Positions 17,338 through 26,608 of a stretch of DNA of 64,000 nt are shown here, in pieces; positions within the stretch are counted from its first letter, which is position 1, and every line of letters begins with the position of its first letter. The translations under genes and the position numbers were made by a program. Source of the stretch: Gluconacetobacter tumulicola. Lineage in GTDB: Bacteria > Pseudomonadota > Alphaproteobacteria > Acetobacterales > Acetobacteraceae. Where the stretch lies: positions 1-64,000 of the forward strand of contig NZ_JABEQL010000015.1 of the NCBI RefSeq assembly GCF_014174215.1, given 5' to 3'. The notes under the pieces were generated by a model, which was not told the origin of the DNA, made no database searches, and saw nothing but the letters and a program-made list of their open reading frames with translations.

Positions 17338-18686
17338 GCACCATCGCCTCCATCCTCTCCCCCGCCCTGCGCCGCCGGCGCCAGATCACGGTCCTGCTCC
17401 TGATGGCGGCCGGATGCGTCAGCTATATCGATCGCGCCGCCCTGTCGGTCAGCAATACGGCCGTGATGGCCGACATGCACATGTCCTACACCCAGATGGG
17501 CCTGCTGCTGTCGGTCTTCGCCTGGGCCTATCTCGCCGGGCAGATCCCGACGGGCCTGCTGGCCGACCGGTTCGACAGCCGCTTCCTGCTGGGGGCGGGC
17601 CTGGTCCTCTGGTCGTGCGCGCAGATGGGCTTCGGTCTGATGCACGGCATCGCCGGCCTGTTCGTGGCGCGTATCGGGCTGGGACTGGGCGAGACCCCCT
17701 TGTTCCTCTCCGGCACCCGCGCGCTGGTCCGCTGGTACCAGCCGCGCGAACGCGGGCGCCCCCTCGGCCTCTTCAACGGGTCCGCGGCCCTCGGGCCGGC
17801 CCTGGCCCCGCCGCTGCTGCTCGCGATCATGGCGCTCTGGGGCTGGCGGGGCATGTCGGTCGCGATCGGCGCCGCCAGCCTGGTGCTGGCCTTCGTGTGG
17901 ATCCGCTTCTATCGCGACCCCGCCGACCTGACTCTGAGCGCCGCGATGCGCAAGGCCCTGCCCCGCCCCGACGCCCCGGTGCCGGCGAGCATCGTGCAGT
18001 CGCTGCGCGCCGATCTCGGCTATCTGCTGCGCCAGCGCTCGAGCTGGGTCCTGACGGCCGGCTATGCCGGGGTGATCTACCTGACCTGGCTCTACGCCAC
18101 ATGGATGCCCGCATGGCTCCAGACCTCCCGCCACCTGACGATCGGGCAGGCCGGGATGCTGTCCGCGCTGCCGCAGTTCTGCGGTTTCGCGGGCAGCGTG
18201 CTGGGTGGTGTGGTCGTCGACCGCCTGGCCGCCCGGGGCGTGGGGCTGCTGAATGCCTGCCGTGCCCCCCTGGTGCTGGCCATGCTGGTGGCCGCCGTCG
18301 CGACCACGCTGACCACGCTGCACACGCCATTGGCCGTCATGGTCGCCTTCATGGCCATCGCCCTGTTCGCGGGCGGCCTGGCCATCAGTTGCGGCTGGAT
18401 GCTCGGCACCGTGATCGCGGCCGAACACCGGGTCGCGACCCTGCAGGCCATCCAGAATACCGGCGGCTCGCTCGGCGGCGCGCTGGCCCCGGCGATAACC
18501 GGGCTGCTGGCCGACAGGTTTGGCAGCTTCACCCCTTCCCTGCTCACCGCCAGCGCCATCGGATTGGGCGCCGTCGCGATCTACCAGATCGGCCTGCGCC
18601 CGGAAGACGTCGCCGCGCACGCCTCCCTGCCGAACGGCCAGCCTCCATCCCGCCTCCCAGGCGCCACAGGATGCAACAAGGAATGA
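17334..18686 (+). CDS. MFS transporter, anion:cation symporter-type
   Basis: A 450-residue twelve-TM protein. TM1 contains the ACS-family hallmark YIDRAALSVS, and the TM2-3 loop GLLADRFDSRFLLG is the MFS signature. ACS members import carboxylates, hexuronates and vitamins by proton symport. Overlap with the regulator and the four-base gap to the TonB receptor place it in the ergothioneine-type operon. Possible cargo is ergothioneine, thiourocanate or a downstream acid. A second importer of another family follows at 21078. Confidence 0.85.
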   Translation: MSTIASILSPALRRRRQITVLLLMAAGCVSYIDRAALSVSNTAVMADMHMSYTQMGLLLSVFAWAYLAGQIPTGLLADRFDSRFLLGAGLVLWSCAQMGFGLMHGIAGLFVARIGLGLGETPLFLSGTRALVRWYQPRERGRPLGLFNGSAALGPALAPPLLLAIMALWGWRGMSVAIGAASLVLAFVWIRFYRDPADLTLSAAMRKALPRPDAPVPASIVQSLRADLGYLLRQRSSWVLTAGYAGVIYLTWLYATWMPAWLQTSRHLTIGQAGMLSALPQFCGFAGSVLGGVVVDRLAARGVGLLNACRAPLVLAMLVAAVATTLTTLHTPLAVMVAFMAIALFAGGLAISCGWMLGTVIAAEHRVATLQAIQNTGGSLGGALAPAITGLLADRFGSFTPSLLTASAIGLGAVAIYQIGLRPEDVAAHASLPNGQPPSRLPGATGCNKE

Positions 18687-18690
18687 CCCG

Positions 18691-21066
18691 ATGACATCAC
18701 GACGGATTCTCGCGCTCTCCACCATGCTCGGCGGCCTCGCGATCGCGCCCCACCTCCACGCCGCCTCCCCCACGCCGGCCCTGGCACAGGCGGCCTCGCG
18801 CCCGAACGCCCCGGCCACCACCCATCGCGCCGCCGGCACGACCGGCGCAGGCAAGGCGGCGGCAGCCGGCACCCCGGCCCCCGCCAACGAGGCCATCTCG
18901 GTCTTCGGCCATGGCTCGACCCGGCAGATGACCAGCGTAACGCGCACCATGATGCAGCAGAGCGTGCCCGGCACCTCGCCGCTGAAAGTCCTCAGCCAAC
19001 TTCCGGGCGTGCTCTACCAGTCCGCCGATCCGTTCGGCGCCTATGAATATTCCAGCCAGCTGTTCATGCGCGGCTTCAACCAGTCGCAGCTCGGCTTCAC
19101 ACTCGACGATATTCCCCTGGGCGACCAGCAGTTCAACAATTACAACGGCCTGTCCGTTACACGCTCGATCATCTCCGACGATGTCGGCGGCGTCGATGTC
19201 TCGCAGGGCGCCGGCGCGATCGACGTGGCCTCGACCAGCAATCTCGGCGGCGCGATCCAGATCCGTTCGCTCGATCCGTCCCATGTGCGCGGCGGCACCA
19301 TCGCCCAGACCTTCGGCAGCAATTCGACGATGCGGACCTATGCGCGCTTCGAAAGCGGCGATCTCAATCCAACCGGCACCCGCTTCTACGTCGCCTATGC
19401 CCGGCTGAACGGCAATCTATGGAAGGGCGGCGGCTACGACCATTCGGACCAGGTGAACGCCAAGCTGGTCCAGCCGCTGGCGCGCGGCTCGTCCCTGAAA
19501 CTGTTCTTCGACTGGAGTTCGATCCAGCAGTTCGACTATCAGGACATGACCAAGAACTGGCTGAATACGGTCGGCCCCAACCTGGCGAACTACTACCCCA
19601 ACTATACGGCCGCGTACAACGCAGCACGCGGGACCTACCCGGCGGAATTGCAGAAAACGAACGACCCGTTCGATGCCGCCTATTACGCCGGCACCGCCAA
19701 CCGCACCGACTATCTCGGCGGCCTCACGCTCGACGAAAATCTCAGCGAGACACTCAACTGGAAGACGACGTTATACGGCCACGCCAATAACGGCTACAGC
19801 ACCTGGACGACGCCCTACATACCCTCGCCCAACGGCGCGCCGCTCTCCCAGCGTATCCAGACGCCCAACGTCGCACGCGGCGGCTTCCAGAGCGCGGTCA
19901 CGTGGAAAATCGCACACCACGCCGTCAATGCCGGCGTCTGGTACGAATACGGAAATTTCAACGAAGGCCGCTATTTCTCCGAAGCCCCGCTGCTGGGCCA
20001 GGGCACGCTCGGCAACCCCACCACCGGCTTCCCGGCCGACAAGGTATTCGCAACCGCCTGGCAGGAAGCGTTCTCGACCCGGACCTTCGTGTTTCACCTG
20101 CAGGATACCTACAAGATCACGGACAATCTGACGGTCAATGCCGGGTTCAAGTCCATGATCGTCAATTCCGGCAATTCGGTGCCGACGCAGGACGGCACCA
20201 TCAACGGCACCCGGGTCGCCCAGGGGCATCTGGAAGCCTCGAACGCCTTCCTGCCGCAGGTCTCGGCCAACTGGCGCTTCCTGCCGCATAACGAACTGTT
20301 CTTCGACGTGTCGCACAATATGCGGTCCTTCCCGCTCGACGGGTACGGCACCAACGTGTCGGCCACGCCGTGGACCGCGTCACAGGCCTCGTTCCAGGCC
20401 ACCCGCAACACGCTGAAGCCCGAAACCGACTGGGTCTATGAAGGCGGCTACCGCTACACCTCGCCCCTGATCAGCGCGCTGGCCTCGCTGTATCGCGTCA
20501 ATTTCTCCAACCGCCTGCAATTGATCACCAGCCAGGCCGGCATCAATCCGGTCACCGCGGTGCAGAATGTCGGCGGGGTCACGACCAACGGCGCCGAGGC
20601 AAGCGTGACACTGCGCCCGGTGCGCGGGCTTTCGATCTACAATTCGTTCTCCTACGCCCATTCGACCTACGACCAGAACGTCATGACCGCGACGGGGCCG
20701 CAGCCGACGCGCGGCAAACTGGTGCCGAACTATCCGCAGTTCATGTACAAGGGTAACATCTCATACGCCATCGGCAATTTTGACGCCCATGTCGACGGAA
20801 CCTACCTCTCCCGCCGCGAGCTGACCTACACCAACGATCTGCGCGTGCCGGGTTATTTCCTGATGAATTTCGGCATGCGCTATCATTTCGGACAGGTGGG
20901 GCCGTTCAAGGGCCTGACGGCCAGCTTCAACGTCTACAACCTCACCAACAAGACCTACATCGCCACCACGAACGAGCTGGGAAACAATTTCGTCAATACG
21001 GACTTCAATTATTTCCTGATGGGCGCCCCTCGCCAGTTCTTCGGCACCGTCAGCGCGGATTTCTGA
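18691..21066 (+). CDS. TonB-dependent outer-membrane receptor
   Basis: A 791-residue receptor. A Sec signal peptide at about 1-24 (IAPHLHAAS cleavage region) is followed by an Ala/Pro-rich linker. A plug domain spans roughly residues 70-190 (LKVLSQLPGVLYQSADP, FMRGFNQSQLGFTLDDIPLG), and a 22-strand barrel ends in the aromatic-terminated FFGTVSADF. No TonB-box consensus is obvious. It lies between two MFS genes and the catabolic enzymes, so its likely role is energised uptake of the operon substrate or a metal-bound form of it. AAGGAA precedes the start. Confidence 0.86.
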   Translation: MTSRRILALSTMLGGLAIAPHLHAASPTPALAQAASRPNAPATTHRAAGTTGAGKAAAAGTPAPANEAISVFGHGSTRQMTSVTRTMMQQSVPGTSPLKVLSQLPGVLYQSADPFGAYEYSSQLFMRGFNQSQLGFTLDDIPLGDQQFNNYNGLSVTRSIISDDVGGVDVSQGAGAIDVASTSNLGGAIQIRSLDPSHVRGGTIAQTFGSNSTMRTYARFESGDLNPTGTRFYVAYARLNGNLWKGGGYDHSDQVNAKLVQPLARGSSLKLFFDWSSIQQFDYQDMTKNWLNTVGPNLANYYPNYTAAYNAARGTYPAELQKTNDPFDAAYYAGTANRTDYLGGLTLDENLSETLNWKTTLYGHANNGYSTWTTPYIPSPNGAPLSQRIQTPNVARGGFQSAVTWKIAHHAVNAGVWYEYGNFNEGRYFSEAPLLGQGTLGNPTTGFPADKVFATAWQEAFSTRTFVFHLQDTYKITDNLTVNAGFKSMIVNSGNSVPTQDGTINGTRVAQGHLEASNAFLPQVSANWRFLPHNELFFDVSHNMRSFPLDGYGTNVSATPWTASQASFQATRNTLKPETDWVYEGGYRYTSPLISALASLYRVNFSNRLQLITSQAGINPVTAVQNVGGVTTNGAEASVTLRPVRGLSIYNSFSYAHSTYDQNVMTATGPQPTRGKLVPNYPQFMYKGNISYAIGNFDAHVDGTYLSRRELTYTNDLRVPGYFLMNFGMRYHFGQVGPFKGLTASFNVYNLTNKTYIATTNELGNNFVNTDFNYFLMGAPRQFFGTVSADF

Positions 21067-21077
21067 TCGAAACCGTC

Positions 21078-22442
21078 ATGACGCAACAGCCACAGGGACG
21101 GAACGGAAAAGCGATGATCGCCGCTGCATGCATCGGCAATCTTCTGGAGTGGTACGATTTTTCGGTCTACGCCCTGTTCGCGCCCTATATCGCCCATGCG
21201 CTACTGCCCCCGGCCGACCGCCTGTCGCAACTGGCGCAGAGCCTGCTGGTCTTTGCGCTCGGGGCAGTCGCCCGCCCCCTCGGCGCGCTGCTTCTGGGCC
21301 AGCTTGCCGACCGAAGGGGGCGCGGCCCGGCACTGATGCTGACCTGCCTGCTGATGGGGGCAGGCACGGCACTGATCCTGTTCGACCCGCCCTATGCCAC
21401 GGCGGGGCGCGCCTCCATCATCATCCTCTGTCTTGCCCGGTTATTGCAGGGCATTTCGGCGGGCGGCGAAATCGGCGGCGCCGCCTCCTTCCTGGTCGAA
21501 GGCGCGGACAATGGCCGCCCCGGCTTCGCCGGCTCGTTCCTGCAGGCCACCATGGGCCTGTCCAACATGCTCGGCGCCGCCGTCGCCGCCAGCCTGACCG
21601 CGCTACTGAGCGATGCGCAGATGGCCCAGTGGGGCTGGCGGGCGCCTTTCGCCATCGGGCTGCTGATCATCCCCTTCGGCATCGTCCTGCGTCTCGGCAA
21701 CGCGGCGCCGAAGCGCCCCGCCACCGACCATGGCCCCATCCTGCGCGACCTGGCCCGCCACCATGGCGGCCGCTTCGTCGCGGCACTCGGCCTCTCCCTG
21801 CTCTGGGGTGCCGCGCCCTATGCGCTGGTCATCTACCTGCCGCTTTACGCCCAGCGATTCAGCGGCGTCACCCCCCATGGCAGCTATGTCGCCGTGCTGG
21901 CCGGCAATCTCGCCCTCGTCGCCGGCTCGCTGACGGCGGGGGCGCTGGCCGACCGGATCGGCGTCCGGCGCCTGCTTGTGGCGGCGACGCTGATGCTCAT
22001 CGCCCTCCCCGGCCCGATCCTGGGCCTCCTGAAATACGATCACGGCACGGCGGCGATGATCGCGGTCGCGGCCAGCCTGTGCGGCCTGGTGGCGCTGTTC
22101 GTCGGCGCCGCCCCGCTCGGCATCGCCAGCCTGTTCCCGGCCTCGGTCCGCGCGACGGGCATCGCCCTGTCCTACAATGCCTCCGTTTCGCTGTTCGGCG
22201 GCTTCGCTCCGGCGCTGCTCGCCAGCCTCGGGCTGGCCTGGCACGGCATGCCCAGCCCGGCCCTTTATGTCGCGCTCGCCGGGCTTCCGGCCCTGGCGGC
22301 GCTGCTGTCACCGCCCTTCGCCCCCGCCCGCGCGGCCCCGATTGCAGAAAATTCTATAGGCCTTGCACAAAAAAGCATAACCGCGCCGATGCCCTGGAAT
22401 GGGAGACTGGCTTCGGCAACCAGGGACGAAACGCTGTCGTGA
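21078..22442 (+). CDS. MFS transporter, metabolite:H+ symporter type
   Basis: A 454-residue twelve-TM protein. TM1 carries the metabolite:H+ symporter hallmark GNLLEWYDFSVYALFAPYIA, with Glu-Trp-Tyr-Asp. QLADRRGRGPAL is the TM2-3 loop, and LARLLQGISAGGEIGGAASF is typical of proline/betaine and dicarboxylate symporters such as ProP, ShiA and KgtP. Betaine carriers occur in this branch, which would fit ergothioneine, a trimethylammonium betaine; this is inference. The stop overlaps the GTG start of the lyase gene (GTGA). Confidence 0.84.
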   Translation: MTQQPQGRNGKAMIAAACIGNLLEWYDFSVYALFAPYIAHALLPPADRLSQLAQSLLVFALGAVARPLGALLLGQLADRRGRGPALMLTCLLMGAGTALILFDPPYATAGRASIIILCLARLLQGISAGGEIGGAASFLVEGADNGRPGFAGSFLQATMGLSNMLGAAVAASLTALLSDAQMAQWGWRAPFAIGLLIIPFGIVLRLGNAAPKRPATDHGPILRDLARHHGGRFVAALGLSLLWGAAPYALVIYLPLYAQRFSGVTPHGSYVAVLAGNLALVAGSLTAGALADRIGVRRLLVAATLMLIALPGPILGLLKYDHGTAAMIAVAASLCGLVALFVGAAPLGIASLFPASVRATGIALSYNASVSLFGGFAPALLASLGLAWHGMPSPALYVALAGLPALAALLSPPFAPARAAPIAENSIGLAQKSITAPMPWNGRLASATRDETLS

Positions 22443-23974
22443 CCCCCATCTCCCTTTCCGGCGAAACGCTGCCGCTGACCCGGCTCACCGCCATCGCCGA
22501 TGGCGCGCCGGTCACATTGGGACCAGGCGGCATCGCCCGCCTGCGCGCGGGCGAACGGGCACTGCACGAGGCCCTGGCCCGGGGCGACGGCATCTACGGC
22601 ACCACCAGCATGGTGGGCGCCTTCAAGGATAATGGCGTCACGGATGACGACCGGCCGAAATACGCCCTGCGCCTCCTGCGCTCCCACCTGCTCGGCACCG
22701 GGTCCTACCTGCCGCGACGGGTGGTCCGGGCCGCGATGGCGATCCGCCTCAACACGCTGCTGACCGGTCACGCCGGGGCCAGCCTCTATCTGGCCACGGC
22801 CCTGGCGGACCTGCTGAATGCCGGCATCACCCCCGCCGTGCCCGAATACGGCTCGATCGGCTGCGCGGATGTCGGCCTCATGAGCCATATCGGCGCGACC
22901 CTGCTGGGCGAGGGCCTGGCCTTCGGTCCCGAGGACGGCCCGGCGCTGCCCTCCGCAACCCTGCTGGCACGGTTCGGGCTCAAGCCCATGGTGCCCGGCC
23001 CCAAGGATGTGATGTCGGTCCTGTCCAGCAACGCGCTGGGGGTCGCCGGGGTGGCGCTGGCCGCGGCCGACCTGCGGGGCCGCCTGCCGCTGCTGCTGCA
23101 CGTCTTCGTCCTGGCCGCCGCGGGTTTCGGCGCCTTCGGCATCCCGTGGGAAACCGCCCGCCTGGACGGGCTGCGGGACGAAGCCCGCATCGCCCGCTAC
23201 CTGCAAGGGCTAACCAGCCCCGGTGACTGGACACCCCGCCGCAATCTTCAGGACCCGCTGAGCTTCCGCTGCATGCCGCAGATCGCGGGCGCCCTGGTCA
23301 CGGCGCTCGATCGCGTCGAGGCCACGCTGGCCCACAACATCGCCCATGCCGACGACAACCCGATCCTGTTCGACGGACGGGCCATGACCTCCGGCGCCTC
23401 CCTGCCGCTCGCCCTGGCGCTGGACGCACAGGCCCTGGTGATCGCGCTGTGCCATTACGCCCGCAGCACGCTCAGCCGCATCCTCGCCTCCTGCCGCGAG
23501 GACCTGTCCGGCCTGCCGCGCAACCTCACGCTCGACCCCGGCCGTCAGGTCGCCTTCGGTGCCGCGACCAAGCTGGCCGCCGACCTCACGACCGCGATCC
23601 TGCGCGAATCCACCCCGGCCTCGCTCTACCAGATCCCCGTCGCCAACGGGTTCGAGGACGAAGCCAGCTACCTGCCTTCGGTCGCCCGCGCGCTGGGCCT
23701 GCAAGCCAATCTGCTGTCCCCTCTGATCGCGCTGGAAGCCCTCGCCGCCCGGCAGGCCATCCGCCTGTCGGACGCAAGGCCGACCGGCAGCCCCGGCGCA
23801 TTGCTGGCCGAACTCGAACGGCATGTGCCGCTTCTGGACGATAGCGGCGCCGTGTCCGACGCCGTGCATCGGACGGAAGATATCCTGGTCCGCTTCGCCG
23901 CCCGCCTTGCCGACCCGCTCCCGGCGGATCTCGCCTTTCCGCCGCCCCCGTTTCAGGAGAATGCCCATGCATGA
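22439..23974 (+). CDS. MIO-less histidine-ammonia-lyase homologue, candidate ergothionase
   Basis: A 511-residue aromatic amino-acid lyase fold. It starts at a GTG overlapping the previous stop. Conserved features include Tyr53 in IYGTTSMVG, QDPLSFRCMPQIAGAL, ADDNPILFDG and a late FEDEASYLPS. At residues 138-144, where HAL/PAL enzymes read G-S-x-G-A-S-G, this protein reads GSIGCAD. Ala142-Ser143-Gly144 is thus Cys-Ala-Asp and the MIO electrophile cannot form. Ergothionase is a known HAL relative that expels trimethylamine from ergothioneine without MIO. With a thiohydantoin desulfurase-type gene and a HutU homologue downstream, the best call is ergothioneine trimethylamine-lyase giving thiourocanate. 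Alternatives are S-methyl-ergothioneine or another betaine. Confidence 0.8.
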   Translation: MTPISLSGETLPLTRLTAIADGAPVTLGPGGIARLRAGERALHEALARGDGIYGTTSMVGAFKDNGVTDDDRPKYALRLLRSHLLGTGSYLPRRVVRAAMAIRLNTLLTGHAGASLYLATALADLLNAGITPAVPEYGSIGCADVGLMSHIGATLLGEGLAFGPEDGPALPSATLLARFGLKPMVPGPKDVMSVLSSNALGVAGVALAAADLRGRLPLLLHVFVLAAAGFGAFGIPWETARLDGLRDEARIARYLQGLTSPGDWTPRRNLQDPLSFRCMPQIAGALVTALDRVEATLAHNIAHADDNPILFDGRAMTSGASLPLALALDAQALVIALCHYARSTLSRILASCREDLSGLPRNLTLDPGRQVAFGAATKLAADLTTAILRESTPASLYQIPVANGFEDEASYLPSVARALGLQANLLSPLIALEALAARQAIRLSDARPTGSPGALLAELERHVPLLDDSGAVSDAVHRTEDILVRFAARLADPLPADLAFPPPPFQENAHA

Positions 23975-25331
23975 CCTGCTGTTCAAAGGCCATGTCGTCA
24001 CCGCGCATGCGGTGCTCGAAAATGGCTGGGTGGCCGTCGATGCCGGCCGCATCAGCCGCGTCGGCCAGGGCCTTCCCCCCACCGCCCGTCATGTCGAGGA
24101 TCACGGCGACGCGCTGATCCTGCCCGGCGCCATCGACGCACAGGTCCATTCCCGCTCGCAGAAAGGGCAGGAAGATTTCGTGTGGAGCACGCGCGCCGCC
24201 GCCGCCGGCGGCGTCACGACGATTGCCGACATGCCCTATGATGACGGGTTCCTCGTCTGCACGGCCGACAATCTGCGCCAGAAGGCACGGGAAGCCGGCG
24301 AGCAGGCCCGCGTCGATTTCGCGCTGTGGGGCACCATCGCGCCCGATGACGGCCCGCAACACATCCCCGAAATGGCACAGGCCGGTGCCTGCGGCTTCAA
24401 ATTCTCGACCTTCGGCACCGATCCCGTCCGCTTCCCCCGCATCCCGCCGGACCTGCTGGCCGCCTGTTTCGAATCCGTGGCACAGACCGGGCTGATCGCC
24501 GGCGTCCATAACGAAGATGACGAGATGGTCCGCGCGCGGATCGCGGCGGTCACCCGGTCGGGCATCACCGACTGGCGCGCCCACGGCCTGTCCCGCCCGG
24601 CGCTGGCCGAAACGCTGGCCATGGCCCAGATCTACGAAACGGCAGCCGCCACCGGCTGTTCGGGTCACGTCGTCCATTGCTCGGTCGCACGCGGCTATGC
24701 GCTGTGCGAGGCCTATCGCCGCCAGGGGGTCGATACGACGGTCGAAGCCTGCATCCACTATCTGGTGCTGGACGAGGAGCATGATGTCGCCCGGCTGGGC
24801 GGCCGCGCCAAGATCAATCCCCCCATCCGCCCCCGCGCCGAGGTCGAAGGGATCTGGGCTCACCTGGCCGCCGGCAATGTCACGATCGTCTCGACCGACC
24901 ATGTCTCCTGGTCGCTGGCCCGCAAGTCGGACCCCGACATGCTGAAGAACGCCTCCGGCGTGCCGGGGCTGGATGTCCTCTATCCCCTCCTGCTGACCGA
25001 ACTGTCGCGGCGCAACCTGTCCCCGACCCACGCCAGCCGTCTCCTGTCGGAGAACCCGGCCCGGCTGTTCCGCCTCACCGCCGGCAAGGGCGGGCTGGCC
25101 CCGGGCCGGGACGCCGACATCACCATCGCCCGGCGCGAGACCTGGCACTACGACCCTGCCGCCAGCGACAATGTCCTGACGGACTGGAGCCCCTATGCGG
25201 GCCGCGCACTGGACTGGCGCATCGCCGGAACATGGCTGCGCGGCCAGCAGGTCTTCGACGGGCAGATCGTCCTCGCCACACCGGGCACCGGCCGCTTCGT
25301 CACGCCCGAGCAGCCCTCCGGCTTGCGATGA
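23967..25331 (+). CDS. dihydropyrimidinase/dihydroorotase-family cyclic amidohydrolase, candidate hydantoin-5-propionate hydrolase
   Basis: A 454-residue metal-dependent amidohydrolase. Metal ligands are readable: Asp57-Ala-Gln59-Val-His61, the carbamylation-type Lys145 in GFKFSTFG, His181 in GVHNED, His237 in HVVHCS and Asp311 in STDHVSW. The first His of the usual D-x-H-x-H is Gln here, a variant seen in some dihydroorotases. It ring-opens a cyclic ureide. In this operon the expected reaction is hydantoin-5-propionate to N-carbamoylglutamate. It overlaps the lyase gene by eight bases, and the next gene starts within its stop codon. The substrate is inferred from context. Confidence 0.82.
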   Translation: MHDLLFKGHVVTAHAVLENGWVAVDAGRISRVGQGLPPTARHVEDHGDALILPGAIDAQVHSRSQKGQEDFVWSTRAAAAGGVTTIADMPYDDGFLVCTADNLRQKAREAGEQARVDFALWGTIAPDDGPQHIPEMAQAGACGFKFSTFGTDPVRFPRIPPDLLAACFESVAQTGLIAGVHNEDDEMVRARIAAVTRSGITDWRAHGLSRPALAETLAMAQIYETAAATGCSGHVVHCSVARGYALCEAYRRQGVDTTVEACIHYLVLDEEHDVARLGGRAKINPPIRPRAEVEGIWAHLAAGNVTIVSTDHVSWSLARKSDPDMLKNASGVPGLDVLYPLLLTELSRRNLSPTHASRLLSENPARLFRLTAGKGGLAPGRDADITIARRETWHYDPAASDNVLTDWSPYAGRALDWRIAGTWLRGQQVFDGQIVLATPGTGRFVTPEQPSGLR

Positions 25332-26581
25332 GCATCGCCGCCCACGTCCGGCCCGACCGGCTCCAGGCCGATATCGACGCCCTGGCCGCCATCACCGATC
25401 CGGACCGCCCCCACACGCGCCGCTCCTTCTCGCCCCGCTTTCTCGAAGGCCGGGCATGGCTCACGGCGCGCTTCCAGCAGGCCGGCCTGACCACCCGCAT
25501 CGACGAGTCCGGAAACCTGATCGGCCGCCGCGCCGGCACCACGCCCGGCCTCGGCACGCTCATGAGCGGCTCGCATTCCGACACGGTGCCCGATGGCGGC
25601 CGTTTCGACGGCATACTGGGCGTCCTGGCGGCGCTGGAGGCCGCGCGGGCCTTCGCCGATGCCGGGATCGCCCTGCGCCACGATCTCGAAATCGTCGATT
25701 TCCTGGCCGAGGAACCCAGCGATTTCGGCCTGTCCTGCATCGGCAGCCGTGGCATGGCCGGCGCCTTGTCGGCCGAGCATCACACCCTGCGCGCACCGCG
25801 GGACGAAAGCCTGGCCGACGCCCTGGCCCGCATGGGCGGCGATCCCGGCCTGCTGGACACACCCCGCCGCACCGATATCCGGGCTTTCTTCGAACTGCAT
25901 ATCGAACAGGGTATCGTCCTGGAGCAGGCACAGACCCAGATCGGCGTGGTCGACGCCATCGCAGGCGTCACCCGGCTGGAAATCATCTTCTCCGGCCGCG
26001 CCGACCACGCCGGCACCACGCCCATGGAACTGCGGCAGGACGCCGCCGTGCCCGCCGCCGCGATCATCGGCTTCGTCCACCAACAGGCCAGCACGCTGGC
26101 CCGTTCCGGCGCCGGCCATGTCACAGCCACCTGCGGCGTGCTCGATCTCTCCCCCGGCGCCTCCAACGTCATCCCGCGCTCCGCCCGGCTGATCGTCGAT
26201 ATCCGCGTCTCCGAACGCCCGGTCGCCGAAGAACTGGTCGCAGCGATCCGCGCCGCCTGCACCGACGCCGCCCGGGCCAGCCGCACCACCCTCGCCCGCT
26301 TCGCGATCCAGTCCGACACGCACCCCACGCCATGCGACCCGGCACTGGCAGCACTGTTCGAGGCGGCCGCTCACGCGCAGGGCTTCACCACCCGCCACAT
26401 GGTCTCCGGCGCCGGGCACGACGCCGCCTTCGTCGCGCGGCTGGCGCCGATGGCCATGCTCTTCGTCCCCTGCCGCGACGGCCGCAGCCACGACCCGGAA
26501 GAATGGTGCGCGCCCGAAGACGCCACACGCGGAACGATGGCCCTGGCCGAAGCCATGGCCATGCGCGACCGTACGGACTGA
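25328..26581 (+). CDS. Zn-dependent N-carbamoyl amino-acid hydrolase (HyuC/AmaB family)
   Basis: A 417-residue M20-type hydantoinase/carbamoylase family protein. The first metal site, GSHSDTV with His83, is followed by GGRFDGILGVLAALEAA, then DFLAEEPSDFG (bridging Glu) and FELHIEQG. SGAGHDAAF and DGRSHDPEEW lie near the C-terminus. A lid/dimerisation domain lies between about residues 215 and 325. These enzymes remove the carbamoyl group as CO2 and ammonia. Here the fitting reaction is N-carbamoyl-L-glutamate to L-glutamate, the last step of ergothioneine breakdown. It overlaps the amidohydrolase stop (ATGA). A paralogue lies in the pyrimidine cluster at 50449. Confidence 0.84.
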   Translation: MSIAAHVRPDRLQADIDALAAITDPDRPHTRRSFSPRFLEGRAWLTARFQQAGLTTRIDESGNLIGRRAGTTPGLGTLMSGSHSDTVPDGGRFDGILGVLAALEAARAFADAGIALRHDLEIVDFLAEEPSDFGLSCIGSRGMAGALSAEHHTLRAPRDESLADALARMGGDPGLLDTPRRTDIRAFFELHIEQGIVLEQAQTQIGVVDAIAGVTRLEIIFSGRADHAGTTPMELRQDAAVPAAAIIGFVHQQASTLARSGAGHVTATCGVLDLSPGASNVIPRSARLIVDIRVSERPVAEELVAAIRAACTDAARASRTTLARFAIQSDTHPTPCDPALAALFEAAAHAQGFTTRHMVSGAGHDAAFVARLAPMAMLFVPCRDGRSHDPEEWCAPEDATRGTMALAEAMAMRDRTD

Positions 26582-26608
26582 ACCAGGAACACACAGGAAA
26601 GAACCAAG

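Noticed and set aside
17208-18974. A 588-codon minus-strand frame over the MFS gene
   Set aside because: Repetitive Gly/Gln/Arg shadow; the plus strand has clear transmembrane and MFS motifs.
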